This document shows, in pieces, positions 9,322 through 17,280 of a stretch of 64,000 nucleotides of DNA (position 1 is the first letter of the stretch; the number at the start of each line of letters is the position of its first letter). The position numbers were made by a program, and so were the translations under genes. The DNA comes from CAVYXZ01 sp965223835. GTDB lineage: Bacteria; Chloroflexota; Anaerolineae; Aggregatilineales; Phototrophicaceae. Under the pieces are notes generated by a model that saw only the letters and a list, made by a program, of their open reading frames with translations, did not search any database and was not told where the DNA came from. The DNA lies in the NCBI GenBank assembly GCA_965223835.1, contig CBDCXQ010000001.1:1612001-1676000 (forward strand), read 5' to 3'.

Positions 9322-10414
9322 TGGCGATATGCTCTTCAAATGTCCGGGCGAAGTTATGAAAGCCGCTGCCGTCACAGGCCGCGCGGAAGTAAAGAAAATC
9401 GCTCGCTTCTGGATAAATTACACCCAGGATAGCCGATAGACCGGGGTTGGCGATGGGGCCGGGTGGCAAGCCTATGTTCAGGTAAGTGTTGTAATCGGAA
9501 ATGACACTGCTGTAATGGTCCTGCGTGATCTGCGGCCACCACGTATTCTGCTGGAAGCCCATGCCATATTGCACGGTTGGGTCGGCATCAAGCTTCATGT
9601 CAATGTCCAGGCGGTTGCGATAGACGCCAGCGATGAGCGCATTTTCCTCGGCATGCAGCGATTCGCGCTCGGTAATGGAAGCGAGTGTCACCGCTTGGTA
9701 TAGGGATAAGCCCTGTGCTGTGGCGTCATTGCTGGCCTGGGGGCCAACCTTCGCCAGGAATGCCGCGGTGAGATGATCGCGTAAGCCGATGGCGGTGATG
9801 TCTGGCGGTAGTTGATAGGTATCAGGGAACAGGAAGCCTTCCAGTGATGCGCCTGCTGGTAAACCCACTTGCTGGGCGAAGGCCGGGTCAACTTCTGCAC
9901 CGGGACCCACCACGCCCAGAAAATCAACGCCAGTAAAGCCGAACAAACCGCTGGCATCGACCGCGCTGGCGATCTCTTCGATGCGCCAGCCTTCCAGGAT
10001 ACGAAAAGGGATAAAGCTCCGGCTGGAATCAGTCAGCATGGTCGCAATTTCGGGGATGGTCATGTTCTGGCGTGGGAAGTAGACACCAGCTTCCATCTGC
10101 ACATCCAGCCCATTAACAAAAGCATAATCGACATACAGGTCTGGGTCGCTAATCAAGCTGGCCTCGAACAAATTTTGCGCCACCAGCGGCGGGGTATCGC
10201 CCAAATTGACGGCAAATCGGATGGGGCTGTCATCTGTTCCAACGGATTGGGCCAGGGCTGCCTGTCGCCCCGCAAGCGTCAAGCGTGTGAACTCCCGCTG
10301 TACATAATCAATCGGCTGCCCACCAGAAATGACGAATATCAGACCAGCTAGCGCGATAACGAACACGCTAAACACCAGCATGAGCAAGACCAACAATCTA
10401 ATCAGACGACTCAA
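9311..10414 (-). CDS. mltG: Endolytic murein transglycosylase MltG (YceG-like)
   Basis: A 367-residue inner-membrane enzyme that cleaves nascent peptidoglycan and sets glycan strand length. I chose the TTG at 10414 because AGGAG (10422-10426) is 7 nt upstream and the protein then begins with basic residues and a membrane span (MSRLIRLLVLLMLVFSVFVI); the frame is open further up to 10456. YceG landmarks follow: LEGFLFPDTYQL, the catalytic-Glu region ASITERES, GVYRNRLDIDMKLDADPTVQ and GLPPGPIANPG. Its presence argues that the organism makes peptidoglycan. RuvX, encoded 1.9 kb away, is a common genomic neighbour of mltG. Confidence 0.93.
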   Translation of the reverse strand: MSRLIRLLVLLMLVFSVFVIALAGLIFVISGGQPIDYVQREFTRLTLAGRQAALAQSVGTDDSPIRFAVNLGDTPPLVAQNLFEASLISDPDLYVDYAFVNGLDVQMEAGVYFPRQNMTIPEIATMLTDSSRSFIPFRILEGWRIEEIASAVDASGLFGFTGVDFLGVVGPGAEVDPAFAQQVGLPAGASLEGFLFPDTYQLPPDITAIGLRDHLTAAFLAKVGPQASNDATAQGLSLYQAVTLASITERESLHAEENALIAGVYRNRLDIDMKLDADPTVQYGMGFQQNTWWPQITQDHYSSVISDYNTYLNIGLPPGPIANPGLSAILGVIYPEASDFLYFRAACDGSGFHNFARTFEEHIANGC

Positions 10415-10512
10415 TGAATAGCTCCTGCATACTTTGTTGCTGGACCAGTATACCAATGTGGTTGCTTTTGTGGAATCCGGTATAGTTGAGGTGTTTTTTG
10501 GGAGGAATGTTG

Positions 10513-11814
10513 ATGCTTATCCAACCTCTGCCACTGGTGCCAACCGCTCATGCATTGCGAACCGGTGAAATAGACCTGATTGTTTTTTATGAGCAGTTGC
10601 TCAACCGTCTGGAAATTGACGATCAAGCAATACAGGCCTTTGTTCCGGCATTACAGCGCCGCGAATCGGTATTGGCTGCTGCCGATGCGCTACAAAAACA
10701 ATACCCAGAGCCAGAAAATCGCCCCCCTTTATATGGGATCCCGCTGGGGGTGAAGGATATTTTTAATGTCGATGGCTGGCCGACGCGTGGTGGTTCAGCA
10801 CTGCCGCCCGAAGTGTTAGCTGGTGCAGAAGCGGATTGCGTAACCAGACTTAAGCAACAGGGTGCGATTGTGCTGGGCAAAACGGTGACGACCGAATTCG
10901 CCTATTTTGAACCAGGGCCGACGCGCAACCCGCATAACTTGCAACATACCCCCGGTGGTTCTAGCAGTGGTTCGGCGGCAGCGGTTGCAGCCGGAATGTG
11001 TTCGCTAGCGATTGGTACCCAGACGGTTGGCTCTGTGATTCGCCCGGCGGCGTTTTGTGGAGTCGTGGGTTATAAGCCAAGCTATGGGCGCATTGACCCC
11101 AGCGGTGTTCTTTATTTTTCCCAATCCCTTGACCACGTTGGATTGTTTTCTCAGGATGTCGCCGGGATGCAGTTGGCGGCGTCGCTGCTGTGCCGGGATT
11201 GGCAGGTTGACATCAACGTTGATGGTGAATTGCCAGTGCTTGGTGTGCCGGATGGCCCCTATCTCGATCAGGCATCACCGGAAGCGTTGCGTGCCTTTGC
11301 GGACCAGATTAACCGCTTGACAGCCGCAGGCTACACGGTCAAACGGGCGAATGTGCTGGCTGATATTGCCGAGATTGACCATCGTCACAAAGAATTAATG
11401 GCCTTCGAAATGGCGCAAAATCATGCCGATTGGTTTGCCGAATTTGCTGACCGTTATCGTCCGCGCACGGCTGCGATCATTCGTCAGGGTCAACAAATCA
11501 AAGCAGCGACCGCGCAGGCCGCCAGAGACGGTCAAGCTCATGTGCGGCGTTCGATTGAGACGGCGATGACTGAAGCGGGTATCGACATCTGGATTAGCCC
11601 GGCTGCACCCGGTCCCGCGCCCATCGGCATTGAGTCGACCGGTGATCCAGCCATGAATCTCCCCTGGACGCATACGGGTCTGCCGACATTGACGATTCCG
11701 GCGGGCGTAAGCTCGAATAATCTACCATTGGGCTTGCAGTTTGTCAGTGCATTTTGGCAGGATGAGGCACTGCTCAATTGGAGCGTCGAGTTATCCAGCG
11801 CGTTGAATGCTTAA
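10513..11814 (+). CDS. Amidase-signature family hydrolase
   Basis: A 433-residue member of the amidase signature family. The Ser-cisSer-Lys triad regions are present: YGIPLGVKDIFN (Lys), HTPGGSSSGSAAAVAAG (cis-Ser) and TQTVGSVIRPAAFCG (nucleophile Ser). It has the general amidase form; gatB/gatC are not nearby, so it is more likely a stand-alone amidase than GatA. The start ATG 10513 has GGGAGG 7 nt upstream; ATG 10507 is possible. It is divergent from mltG and followed after 20 bp by the DinB-like gene, so the two probably share a transcript. The substrate cannot be told from sequence. Confidence 0.85.
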   Translation: MLIQPLPLVPTAHALRTGEIDLIVFYEQLLNRLEIDDQAIQAFVPALQRRESVLAAADALQKQYPEPENRPPLYGIPLGVKDIFNVDGWPTRGGSALPPEVLAGAEADCVTRLKQQGAIVLGKTVTTEFAYFEPGPTRNPHNLQHTPGGSSSGSAAAVAAGMCSLAIGTQTVGSVIRPAAFCGVVGYKPSYGRIDPSGVLYFSQSLDHVGLFSQDVAGMQLAASLLCRDWQVDINVDGELPVLGVPDGPYLDQASPEALRAFADQINRLTAAGYTVKRANVLADIAEIDHRHKELMAFEMAQNHADWFAEFADRYRPRTAAIIRQGQQIKAATAQAARDGQAHVRRSIETAMTEAGIDIWISPAAPGPAPIGIESTGDPAMNLPWTHTGLPTLTIPAGVSSNNLPLGLQFVSAFWQDEALLNWSVELSSALNA

Positions 11815-11834
11815 CCGGCGAGAGGAAGTTGAAA

Positions 11835-12317
11835 ATGCAACCGCTAGCAACGATTCGGGATTGGCAGCTTGATAAGTTAGGCAAGGCGATTTCGATCATT
11901 GGCTATATGGTGCAAACGGCGACTGAATCTGACCTGCGGACTTATCGTGACGGCGGGGATGGCTGGACGGCGCTGGAAGTCCTGGGCCACTTACGGGATT
12001 ATGAAGAACTGTTTATTGAGCGGGCGCGGCTAACGTTGACTGAAGAGTTTCCCGTGCTGCCGAACCCTGACCCCGATGAACTGGCTGCTGCCAATCAGTA
12101 TAATCAGCAGGATGTGGCGGCGGTCTGTGCAGCATGGACTTGGTCGCGGCGTGAATTCGTCAAGTTGTTAAAAGGAGTTGCAGATGAAGATTGGGAGCGT
12201 ATGGCGCAACATCCCCGGCGCGGCGATTTTACGCTCAATGACCAGCTATTGCTGACCGCGTGGCACGATGTCAATCACATTGAACAGATCGCGCATATTC
12301 TGTCAGAGAAGAAATAG
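11835..12317 (+). CDS. DinB-family (YfiT-like) protein
   Basis: A 160-residue four-helix-bundle protein. The start ATG 11835 follows AGAGGAAG and gives the usual short N-terminus; the frame is open 19 codons further. Metal-ligand His positions of the DinB fold are visible in EVLGHLRDYEEL (first) and TAWHDVNHIEQI (last pair). Many family members are metal-dependent enzymes acting with low-molecular-weight thiols, while others have no known function. It lies downstream of the amidase and ends 3 bp from the convergent ruvX. Confidence 0.85.
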   Translation: MQPLATIRDWQLDKLGKAISIIGYMVQTATESDLRTYRDGGDGWTALEVLGHLRDYEELFIERARLTLTEEFPVLPNPDPDELAAANQYNQQDVAAVCAAWTWSRREFVKLLKGVADEDWERMAQHPRRGDFTLNDQLLLTAWHDVNHIEQIAHILSEKK

Positions 12318-12320
12318 GCA

Positions 12321-12761
12321 TTATATCGGCGGTTCGGCCAGGCCATCACGGACCGCGTCCAAGTAGGTTTGTAAGATGACACGTGCGGCCAGGTCGTCAA
12401 TGGGGTCGCGCGGTTTGCGTTTTTTCGTCCGCGCCAGTTCGCGGGCATCAGCGCTGGAAAGCTGTTCGTCCCATAATATGATTGGCAGACTGGTGGTTTC
12501 GGCCAAACGACCAACCCATTTTTCGACGGTTTTGGCCTGGGATTGCTGGTCGGCGCGCGCCTCATAATTCGTTGGCAGTCCAACAACAATGGCAATGACA
12601 CCTTCAGCTGCTGCAAGCTGGTTGATCTGGGCGAAGTCTTTTGATCGTGAAGTACGCGTGATGATCTGCCGTTCGGTCGCGATTAGACCAGAGGCGTCGC
12701 TTACGGCGACACCTAGACGCCGTAGCCCGTGATCGATAGCCAGTATTTTGCCTTTTATCAC
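12321..12761 (-). CDS. ruvX: Putative pre-16S rRNA nuclease / Holliday junction resolvase RuvX (YqgF)
   Basis: A 146-residue RNase H-fold nuclease with the YqgF landmarks: N-terminal ILAIDHGLRRLGVAVSD (first catalytic Asp), VVGLPTNYEARADQQSQ, and ILWDEQLSSADAREL (Glu/Asp). YqgF has been linked to 16S rRNA 5'-end maturation. The start is GTG at 12761, overlapping the TGA of the upstream gene as GTGA, so translation is probably coupled to the baseplate-J-like membrane protein. A conserved DDLAARVILQTYLD segment closes the protein. Confidence 0.92.
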   Translation of the reverse strand: MIKGKILAIDHGLRRLGVAVSDASGLIATERQIITRTSRSKDFAQINQLAAAEGVIAIVVGLPTNYEARADQQSQAKTVEKWVGRLAETTSLPIILWDEQLSSADARELARTKKRKPRDPIDDLAARVILQTYLDAVRDGLAEPPI

Positions 12762-14317
12762 GTCGTCGGTTCCATCACGAGAATATCAATGCGAAACGGC
12801 AATAATGGTAGCCGGCCAAACCAATCCGGTTCGAGCGTGATTTGCGGAGGGGTATCGGGTTGCAGTTCGAGTTCTGTTAACAGAAACGCCCGGGCATCAT
12901 TGATCGTTTGGCCGAGTAGCTGATCGCGTAGCTGGGTTGGATCAACCTGACCAACGACCTGGGCCTGGCCTTTCAACGGAAAAATAATCTGACCATTCTG
13001 GAACACCGTTTCAACTGGCCCACGCGCATAGACAATGGTATCTGGGCGGATTTCGCGGCCTTCAGGAATCTGACGAGCCAGATTAGCAAACACAATTTGT
13101 TGGCCGAATTCTTCGTTAATCGCGGTCGCTTCGATAATGGCGCGCATCGTCAATGTCAAAGATTCTGCCGCATCGCCGGGTTGGGCGCTGAACGTCATCC
13201 AGTCGCTGCGTTCTTCGGCGATCGTCACGGTTTCCAGAATTAAAAATTGGTTTTCGTCCAGGCGCGGCAGCATTTCGACATAGGCCCTGGACTGTAGCTG
13301 CTGGCGTACTGTCGCGATGAGGCGATCCATGTCAGCCTGGGTGACCGCGTCCAGCGTTTGGCTGGTGCCGCCAAAGGTCGGATTAATGTTGCGGACGGTC
13401 ACGCGATTTGCCAGATCGCCAACAATCGTATTGATAAGACCACTGTTAACGTTACCGCTGGCGCCTGCCGTCGTGGGTGAGGCTTCAACCGGCACTTCCA
13501 GTTGTTGACCGATTCCGGCGGATAGCCGCGCAGTTTCAGTCGTCTGGAAAAGGAGTGGTGTGCCGGCGCTGGTACTCAATGTCGTGCCGGAAGGAATAGT
13601 GACGGCGTTGCTCGTCTGGTTCACGAACACGACTGAACCGCGTGCCGGCACATCGGCGAGGCGTTGCTCACCGGTTGTTGGCAAGGTGCCTGTTTCTTCA
13701 ATCGTGACGCTCAAGAGGGTGGCCGGGATGACGGCATTTTCGATGTCGATACCCCGTGCGTTCAAATCAGCGGTGATGCGCACGTCGGCTTCAACCTGAC
13801 TCTGGGCCGGGCGGACGATAATGGTGGCGCCGGGCACAATGGCCCCGACCAACATGCCGACTAATCCAACCACGACCAGCAGCACCAGCCCCCGGGTTAG
13901 CCAGCGTCGCAACCAGGATTCGGAGACGTCATCATTGCGCACCCGGCTGGCAACCGGCATCAGTTCCTCGGGGTCCGGTGTGTCTTTTTTGGGTCGCCAC
14001 AAACGGTTAGAGAAAACACCAGTTCGCCCACGTTTCCAGCGCCCACGTTCACTGGCCCCAATGGTTTCAAACGTGCTGATGTTCAATTCATTGGCATGAC
14101 GATTCACATCTTCATCATGCGTGACAAGCGCCAGTTTAATGCCGCGCCGCAGTGCATCGCGTTGCAGCAAAACCAGATCCAGCTTGCGAGTCAGGACCGT
14201 GCCTTTTTCCGGCCAAATAAGGAGGACGCGCTTGCGATGATGAAATGAAAGCCGGTCCCGGACTGAGGGGACATCATCGCCAAGTTCAAGCTGGATAAAT
14301 TCTGGCCGTTCAGACAT
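12758..14317 (-). CDS. Single-pass membrane protein with baseplate-J-like extracytoplasmic region
   Basis: A 519-residue protein in three parts. Residues 1-~95 are a cytoplasmic alpha/beta domain (KRVLLIWPEKGTVLTRKLD, KLALVTHDEDVNRHANEL). A membrane span follows at ~143-165 (VLLVVVGLVGMLVGAIVPG). The rest is a long beta-rich external region with baseplate J/gp47-like features (ADVPARGSVVFVNQTS, IPSGTTLSTSAGTPLLFQTT, ASPTTAGASGNVNSGLIN). Proteins of this type are annotated as baseplate J family in Chloroflexota and Patescibacteria, yet there are no phage genes here, and the overlap with ruvX suggests a cellular role. It sits 8 bp after alaS in the same direction, so alaS-this gene-ruvX is a likely operon. 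Confidence 0.72.
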   Translation of the reverse strand: MSERPEFIQLELGDDVPSVRDRLSFHHRKRVLLIWPEKGTVLTRKLDLVLLQRDALRRGIKLALVTHDEDVNRHANELNISTFETIGASERGRWKRGRTGVFSNRLWRPKKDTPDPEELMPVASRVRNDDVSESWLRRWLTRGLVLLVVVGLVGMLVGAIVPGATIIVRPAQSQVEADVRITADLNARGIDIENAVIPATLLSVTIEETGTLPTTGEQRLADVPARGSVVFVNQTSNAVTIPSGTTLSTSAGTPLLFQTTETARLSAGIGQQLEVPVEASPTTAGASGNVNSGLINTIVGDLANRVTVRNINPTFGGTSQTLDAVTQADMDRLIATVRQQLQSRAYVEMLPRLDENQFLILETVTIAEERSDWMTFSAQPGDAAESLTLTMRAIIEATAINEEFGQQIVFANLARQIPEGREIRPDTIVYARGPVETVFQNGQIIFPLKGQAQVVGQVDPTQLRDQLLGQTINDARAFLLTELELQPDTPPQITLEPDWFGRLPLLPFRIDILVMEPTT

Positions 14318-14325
14318 CGGTTTTG

Positions 14326-17025
14326 CTAACTTTTGGCAATTAACTCACGTGCGTGATCGAGAGCGGCGGCTAGTTGATCGGCGTCTTTACCCCCAGCCTG
14401 CGCAAGATTAGGCCTGCCGCCACCGCCACCGCCGACTTTCTGGGCAATTTCTTTGATGAGTTTGCCTGCATGCAGTCCTGTTTTGGTCAGGTCGTCGGTG
14501 ACCGCCACCAAAAGTTGTGGACGGGTATCGACGACAGTTCCGAGCACCAGGACGCCGCTGTCAACTTTGTTTCGGAACCAGTCGGACATATCGCGCAGGT
14601 TATCCATCGTCACATCTTCTACCGTCGCAACCAGCGCGGGGACACCATTTTGGGTATCCATCGTCTCGATTAGTCGATCAAAGTTGTAACGGGCGATCTC
14701 GCGCCGCAGGGCGGCGATTTCTTTCTTGTTCGCTGCCAGTTCATCTTGCAGGGCGATGAGACGTTCATCGCTGTGTTCAGGGGTTGTACCCAGCCGCTGG
14801 GCGATGATATTGAGCTGGTTCAGATTGTCTTGAATATATCGGCGGGCTGCTCGTCCGGTTAAGGCCTCAACGCGCCGAATCCCTGCGCTGACGCTGCCCT
14901 CGCTAACAATTATCATTTGCCCGATCTCCGCCGTTTCGCCTACATGGACACCGCCGCACAGTTCGTAACTATAGCGCGAACCATTATCAGCGATCACAAC
15001 TGTGCGTACCCAATCGCTATATTTTTCGCCAAAGAGCGCCATCGCGCCTTCCTGCCGCGCTTCATCCAGCGACTTTTCGGCGGCAGTGACGGGGAAATTT
15101 GCCATGATGATGTTATTGACTTCGGTTTCGATGGCTTGCATTTCGGCTGCGTTGACTTTGTTGTCATGGGCGAAGTCGAAGCGCAACCGATCTGGAGCGA
15201 CGAGTGAACCGCGTTGCTGAACATGGGTTCCGAGGTGGTTGCGCAGCGCTGCATGGAGCAGGTGGGTAGCCGTGTGGTTCCGGGTGATGTCTCCGCGCCG
15301 TGTGGTATCAACCGCTGCCTGGACTGAATCGCCGGTTTGTGGTGTACCCTCGATTACTTCACCGATGTGAATAATTAAACCGTCAACTGGCCGTTGCATG
15401 GCTTCTATCTCAATCACCCAATCCGGTCCGGTTAACGTGCCGGTATCGCTCACCTGACCACCGGCTTCAACATAAAATGGTGTTCGTGGCAGGACGATTT
15501 CAACCCTGTCACCGACAATCGCGCTGTCAATCGGTTGTCCATCAACCAGCAATGCGACAACCTGCGTGTCCAGGCTGGTCGGACCATAAGGTTCATAAGC
15601 GACGCCATTTTTGTCGAGTTTTCCGGTCCCTTTCAGCGTATCCAGCAGGGTTCGGTAGGCTTCTTGTGAGGCTATCATGCCCATAGCTTGACCGCCGCCG
15701 CTGACTTCGGAATGTTGCATTTCTTGCTGCTGGAATCCGGCTAAATCAACTGTGAAGCCGCGTTCCTCAACGATGTCACGGGTCACTTCGAGCGGTAGGC
15801 CCAGCGTTGCTTTCAGATAGAAGGCATTTTCGCCAGAGAGTTGAGCGGTGCTGGACTGCTCCAATTCATTGATCATCATATCCAATTCCGTTAACCCACG
15901 ATCCAGGGTACGTCGAAAACGAATTTCTTCCTGCGTGATGGCCTTTTCAATGGCGTCGGCCTGGTCCAGCAATTCGGTGAAGTGACCGCTCAGATTGTCA
16001 ATCACGACCCGCGCAATAGGTCCCAAAAAGGGTTCGTTGAAGCCCAGCTTGCTGCCAAAGCGGGCCGCCCGCCGGATCACCAGGCGACACACAGAGGCAC
16101 GACCTTTCGCACCCGGTAGGACGCCATCACTAATCAGGAACACAGCCGAACGCAAATGGTCGGCAATCACGCGATAGGGCACAATGTTTGCATCCCGTTC
16201 GGCGTCACTTGCACCGGTCAGTTGCTGCACCGCTTCGATGATTGGCATGAATAAATCGGTTTCGTAATTGGCCTGAACGCCCTGCACGATACTGGTGACA
16301 CGTTCCAGTCCCATACCCGTGTCCACGCCTGGCGCTGGCAAGGGTACGTCATACTGGCCCGTATGGTCCGGGTCAGGCTGGGTACGGTTGAACTGCATGA
16401 ACACCAGATTCCAAATTTCCAAAAAGCGGTCATCATCGGCTTCGAGCGATTGAATGATGCCAGCTTCACCCAGTTCGGGGTGCTTATCCCAGTGAATCTC
16501 GGTATTAGGGCCACAGGGTCCGGTTTCCGCCATCTGCCAGAAATTATCTTTAGGGCCTAAGCGGGCGATCCGTAGCGGACTGATACCGATTTCGTTGACC
16601 CACAGATCGTAACTTTCATCATCTTTTTCGTAGATCGTCACGGCCAGATGGTCGGCTGGCAGTTCATAGACCTGGGTCAGCAGTTGCCAGGCGAATTGCA
16701 TCGCCTCCAGCTTAAAATAATCGCCAAAGCTGAAATTACCGAGCATTTCAAAAAAGGTGTGATGACGGGGCGATGGCCCGACTTCCTCAAGGTCATTGTG
16801 TTTGCCGGAGACGCGGATACACTTCTGTGAGGACGTCGCACGCTGATAATCGCGCTTATCGGTGCCCAGGAACACATCTTTAAATTGCACCATCCCGGCA
16901 TTGACGAACAATAAGGTCGGGTCGTTGGCGGGCACGACTGACGATGAGGCCACTTTCTGGTGGTGCATTTCTTCAAAATAATCAAGGAAAGCCGCGCGCA
17001 CCTCGGCGCTGGTCATGTACTTCAT
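14326..17025 (-). CDS. alaS: Alanyl-tRNA synthetase
   Basis: A full-length 899-residue class II synthetase. The catalytic core begins near the N-terminus (AFLDYFEEMHHQKVASSSVV, RHHTFFEMLGNFSFGDYFK). The editing domain carries HTATHLLH and CGGVHVGETAEIG, the metal-site His and Cys residues that clear Ser-tRNA(Ala). A C-terminal DHHA1 domain ends with GGGGGGRPNLAQAGGKD. It charges tRNA(Ala) in the cytoplasm. An AAGGTA site precedes the ATG at 17025. A strong promoter lies at 17067-17095, giving a leader of about 35 nt with no room for a T-box. It is the first gene of the probable alaS-baseplate-J-like-ruvX operon. Confidence 0.97.
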   Translation of the reverse strand: MKYMTSAEVRAAFLDYFEEMHHQKVASSSVVPANDPTLLFVNAGMVQFKDVFLGTDKRDYQRATSSQKCIRVSGKHNDLEEVGPSPRHHTFFEMLGNFSFGDYFKLEAMQFAWQLLTQVYELPADHLAVTIYEKDDESYDLWVNEIGISPLRIARLGPKDNFWQMAETGPCGPNTEIHWDKHPELGEAGIIQSLEADDDRFLEIWNLVFMQFNRTQPDPDHTGQYDVPLPAPGVDTGMGLERVTSIVQGVQANYETDLFMPIIEAVQQLTGASDAERDANIVPYRVIADHLRSAVFLISDGVLPGAKGRASVCRLVIRRAARFGSKLGFNEPFLGPIARVVIDNLSGHFTELLDQADAIEKAITQEEIRFRRTLDRGLTELDMMINELEQSSTAQLSGENAFYLKATLGLPLEVTRDIVEERGFTVDLAGFQQQEMQHSEVSGGGQAMGMIASQEAYRTLLDTLKGTGKLDKNGVAYEPYGPTSLDTQVVALLVDGQPIDSAIVGDRVEIVLPRTPFYVEAGGQVSDTGTLTGPDWVIEIEAMQRPVDGLIIHIGEVIEGTPQTGDSVQAAVDTTRRGDITRNHTATHLLHAALRNHLGTHVQQRGSLVAPDRLRFDFAHDNKVNAAEMQAIETEVNNIIMANFPVTAAEKSLDEARQEGAMALFGEKYSDWVRTVVIADNGSRYSYELCGGVHVGETAEIGQMIIVSEGSVSAGIRRVEALTGRAARRYIQDNLNQLNIIAQRLGTTPEHSDERLIALQDELAANKKEIAALRREIARYNFDRLIETMDTQNGVPALVATVEDVTMDNLRDMSDWFRNKVDSGVLVLGTVVDTRPQLLVAVTDDLTKTGLHAGKLIKEIAQKVGGGGGGRPNLAQAGGKDADQLAAALDHARELIAKS

Positions 17026-17066
17026 CGGAACTATACCTTAAATGTGTCTCAGCCAGATTGAGAGGA

Positions 17067-17095
17067 ATTATAGGCCGGTTGGGACCAGTTCACAA
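17067..17095 (-). promoter_or_regulatory. Sigma-70-type promoter of alaS
   Basis: On the minus strand, TTGTGA (17090-17095), a 17-nt spacer and a perfect TATAAT (17067-17072) lie about 40 bp before the alaS start codon. The predicted transcription start is near 17060. This is the best -10 match I saw in the window. Confidence 0.65.
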
Positions 17096-17205
17096 GCATG
17101 ATTGGGCAGCAAAATACAAGTTATTGTGACGGTGGGTTGTGACCAGAATCTGGTCAAGTGAACCGGGGTAATCTCCGCTCGTGGCTCACAGTTCTTCTCG
17201 CTTTG

Positions 17206-17234
17206 GTGACATAACGCGCAAGAATTGCTAACAT
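17206..17234 (+). promoter_or_regulatory. Possible promoter of glgB
   Basis: GTGACA (17206-17211), a 17-nt spacer and TAACAT (17229-17234) lie 46 bp before the glgB start in the 255-bp gap shared with alaS. The -35 matches 5 of 6 and the -10 matches 4 of 6. The rest of the gap shows no tRNA, riboswitch or terminator that I can recognise. Confidence 0.4.
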
Positions 17235-17280
17235 CAGGGAGATCGGACTGATGGGTAATACCCCTTCTTAAATTAGCGTA

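Noticed and set aside
12758..14317. Phage remnant or contractile injection system
   Set aside because: Only one baseplate-J-like protein is present, it has a membrane span, and its neighbours are alaS and ruvX; no other phage genes are seen.
17026..17280. T-box riboswitch ahead of alaS
   Set aside because: The strong promoter at 17067-17095 leaves only about 35 nt of leader, and no T-box consensus or antiterminator is visible.
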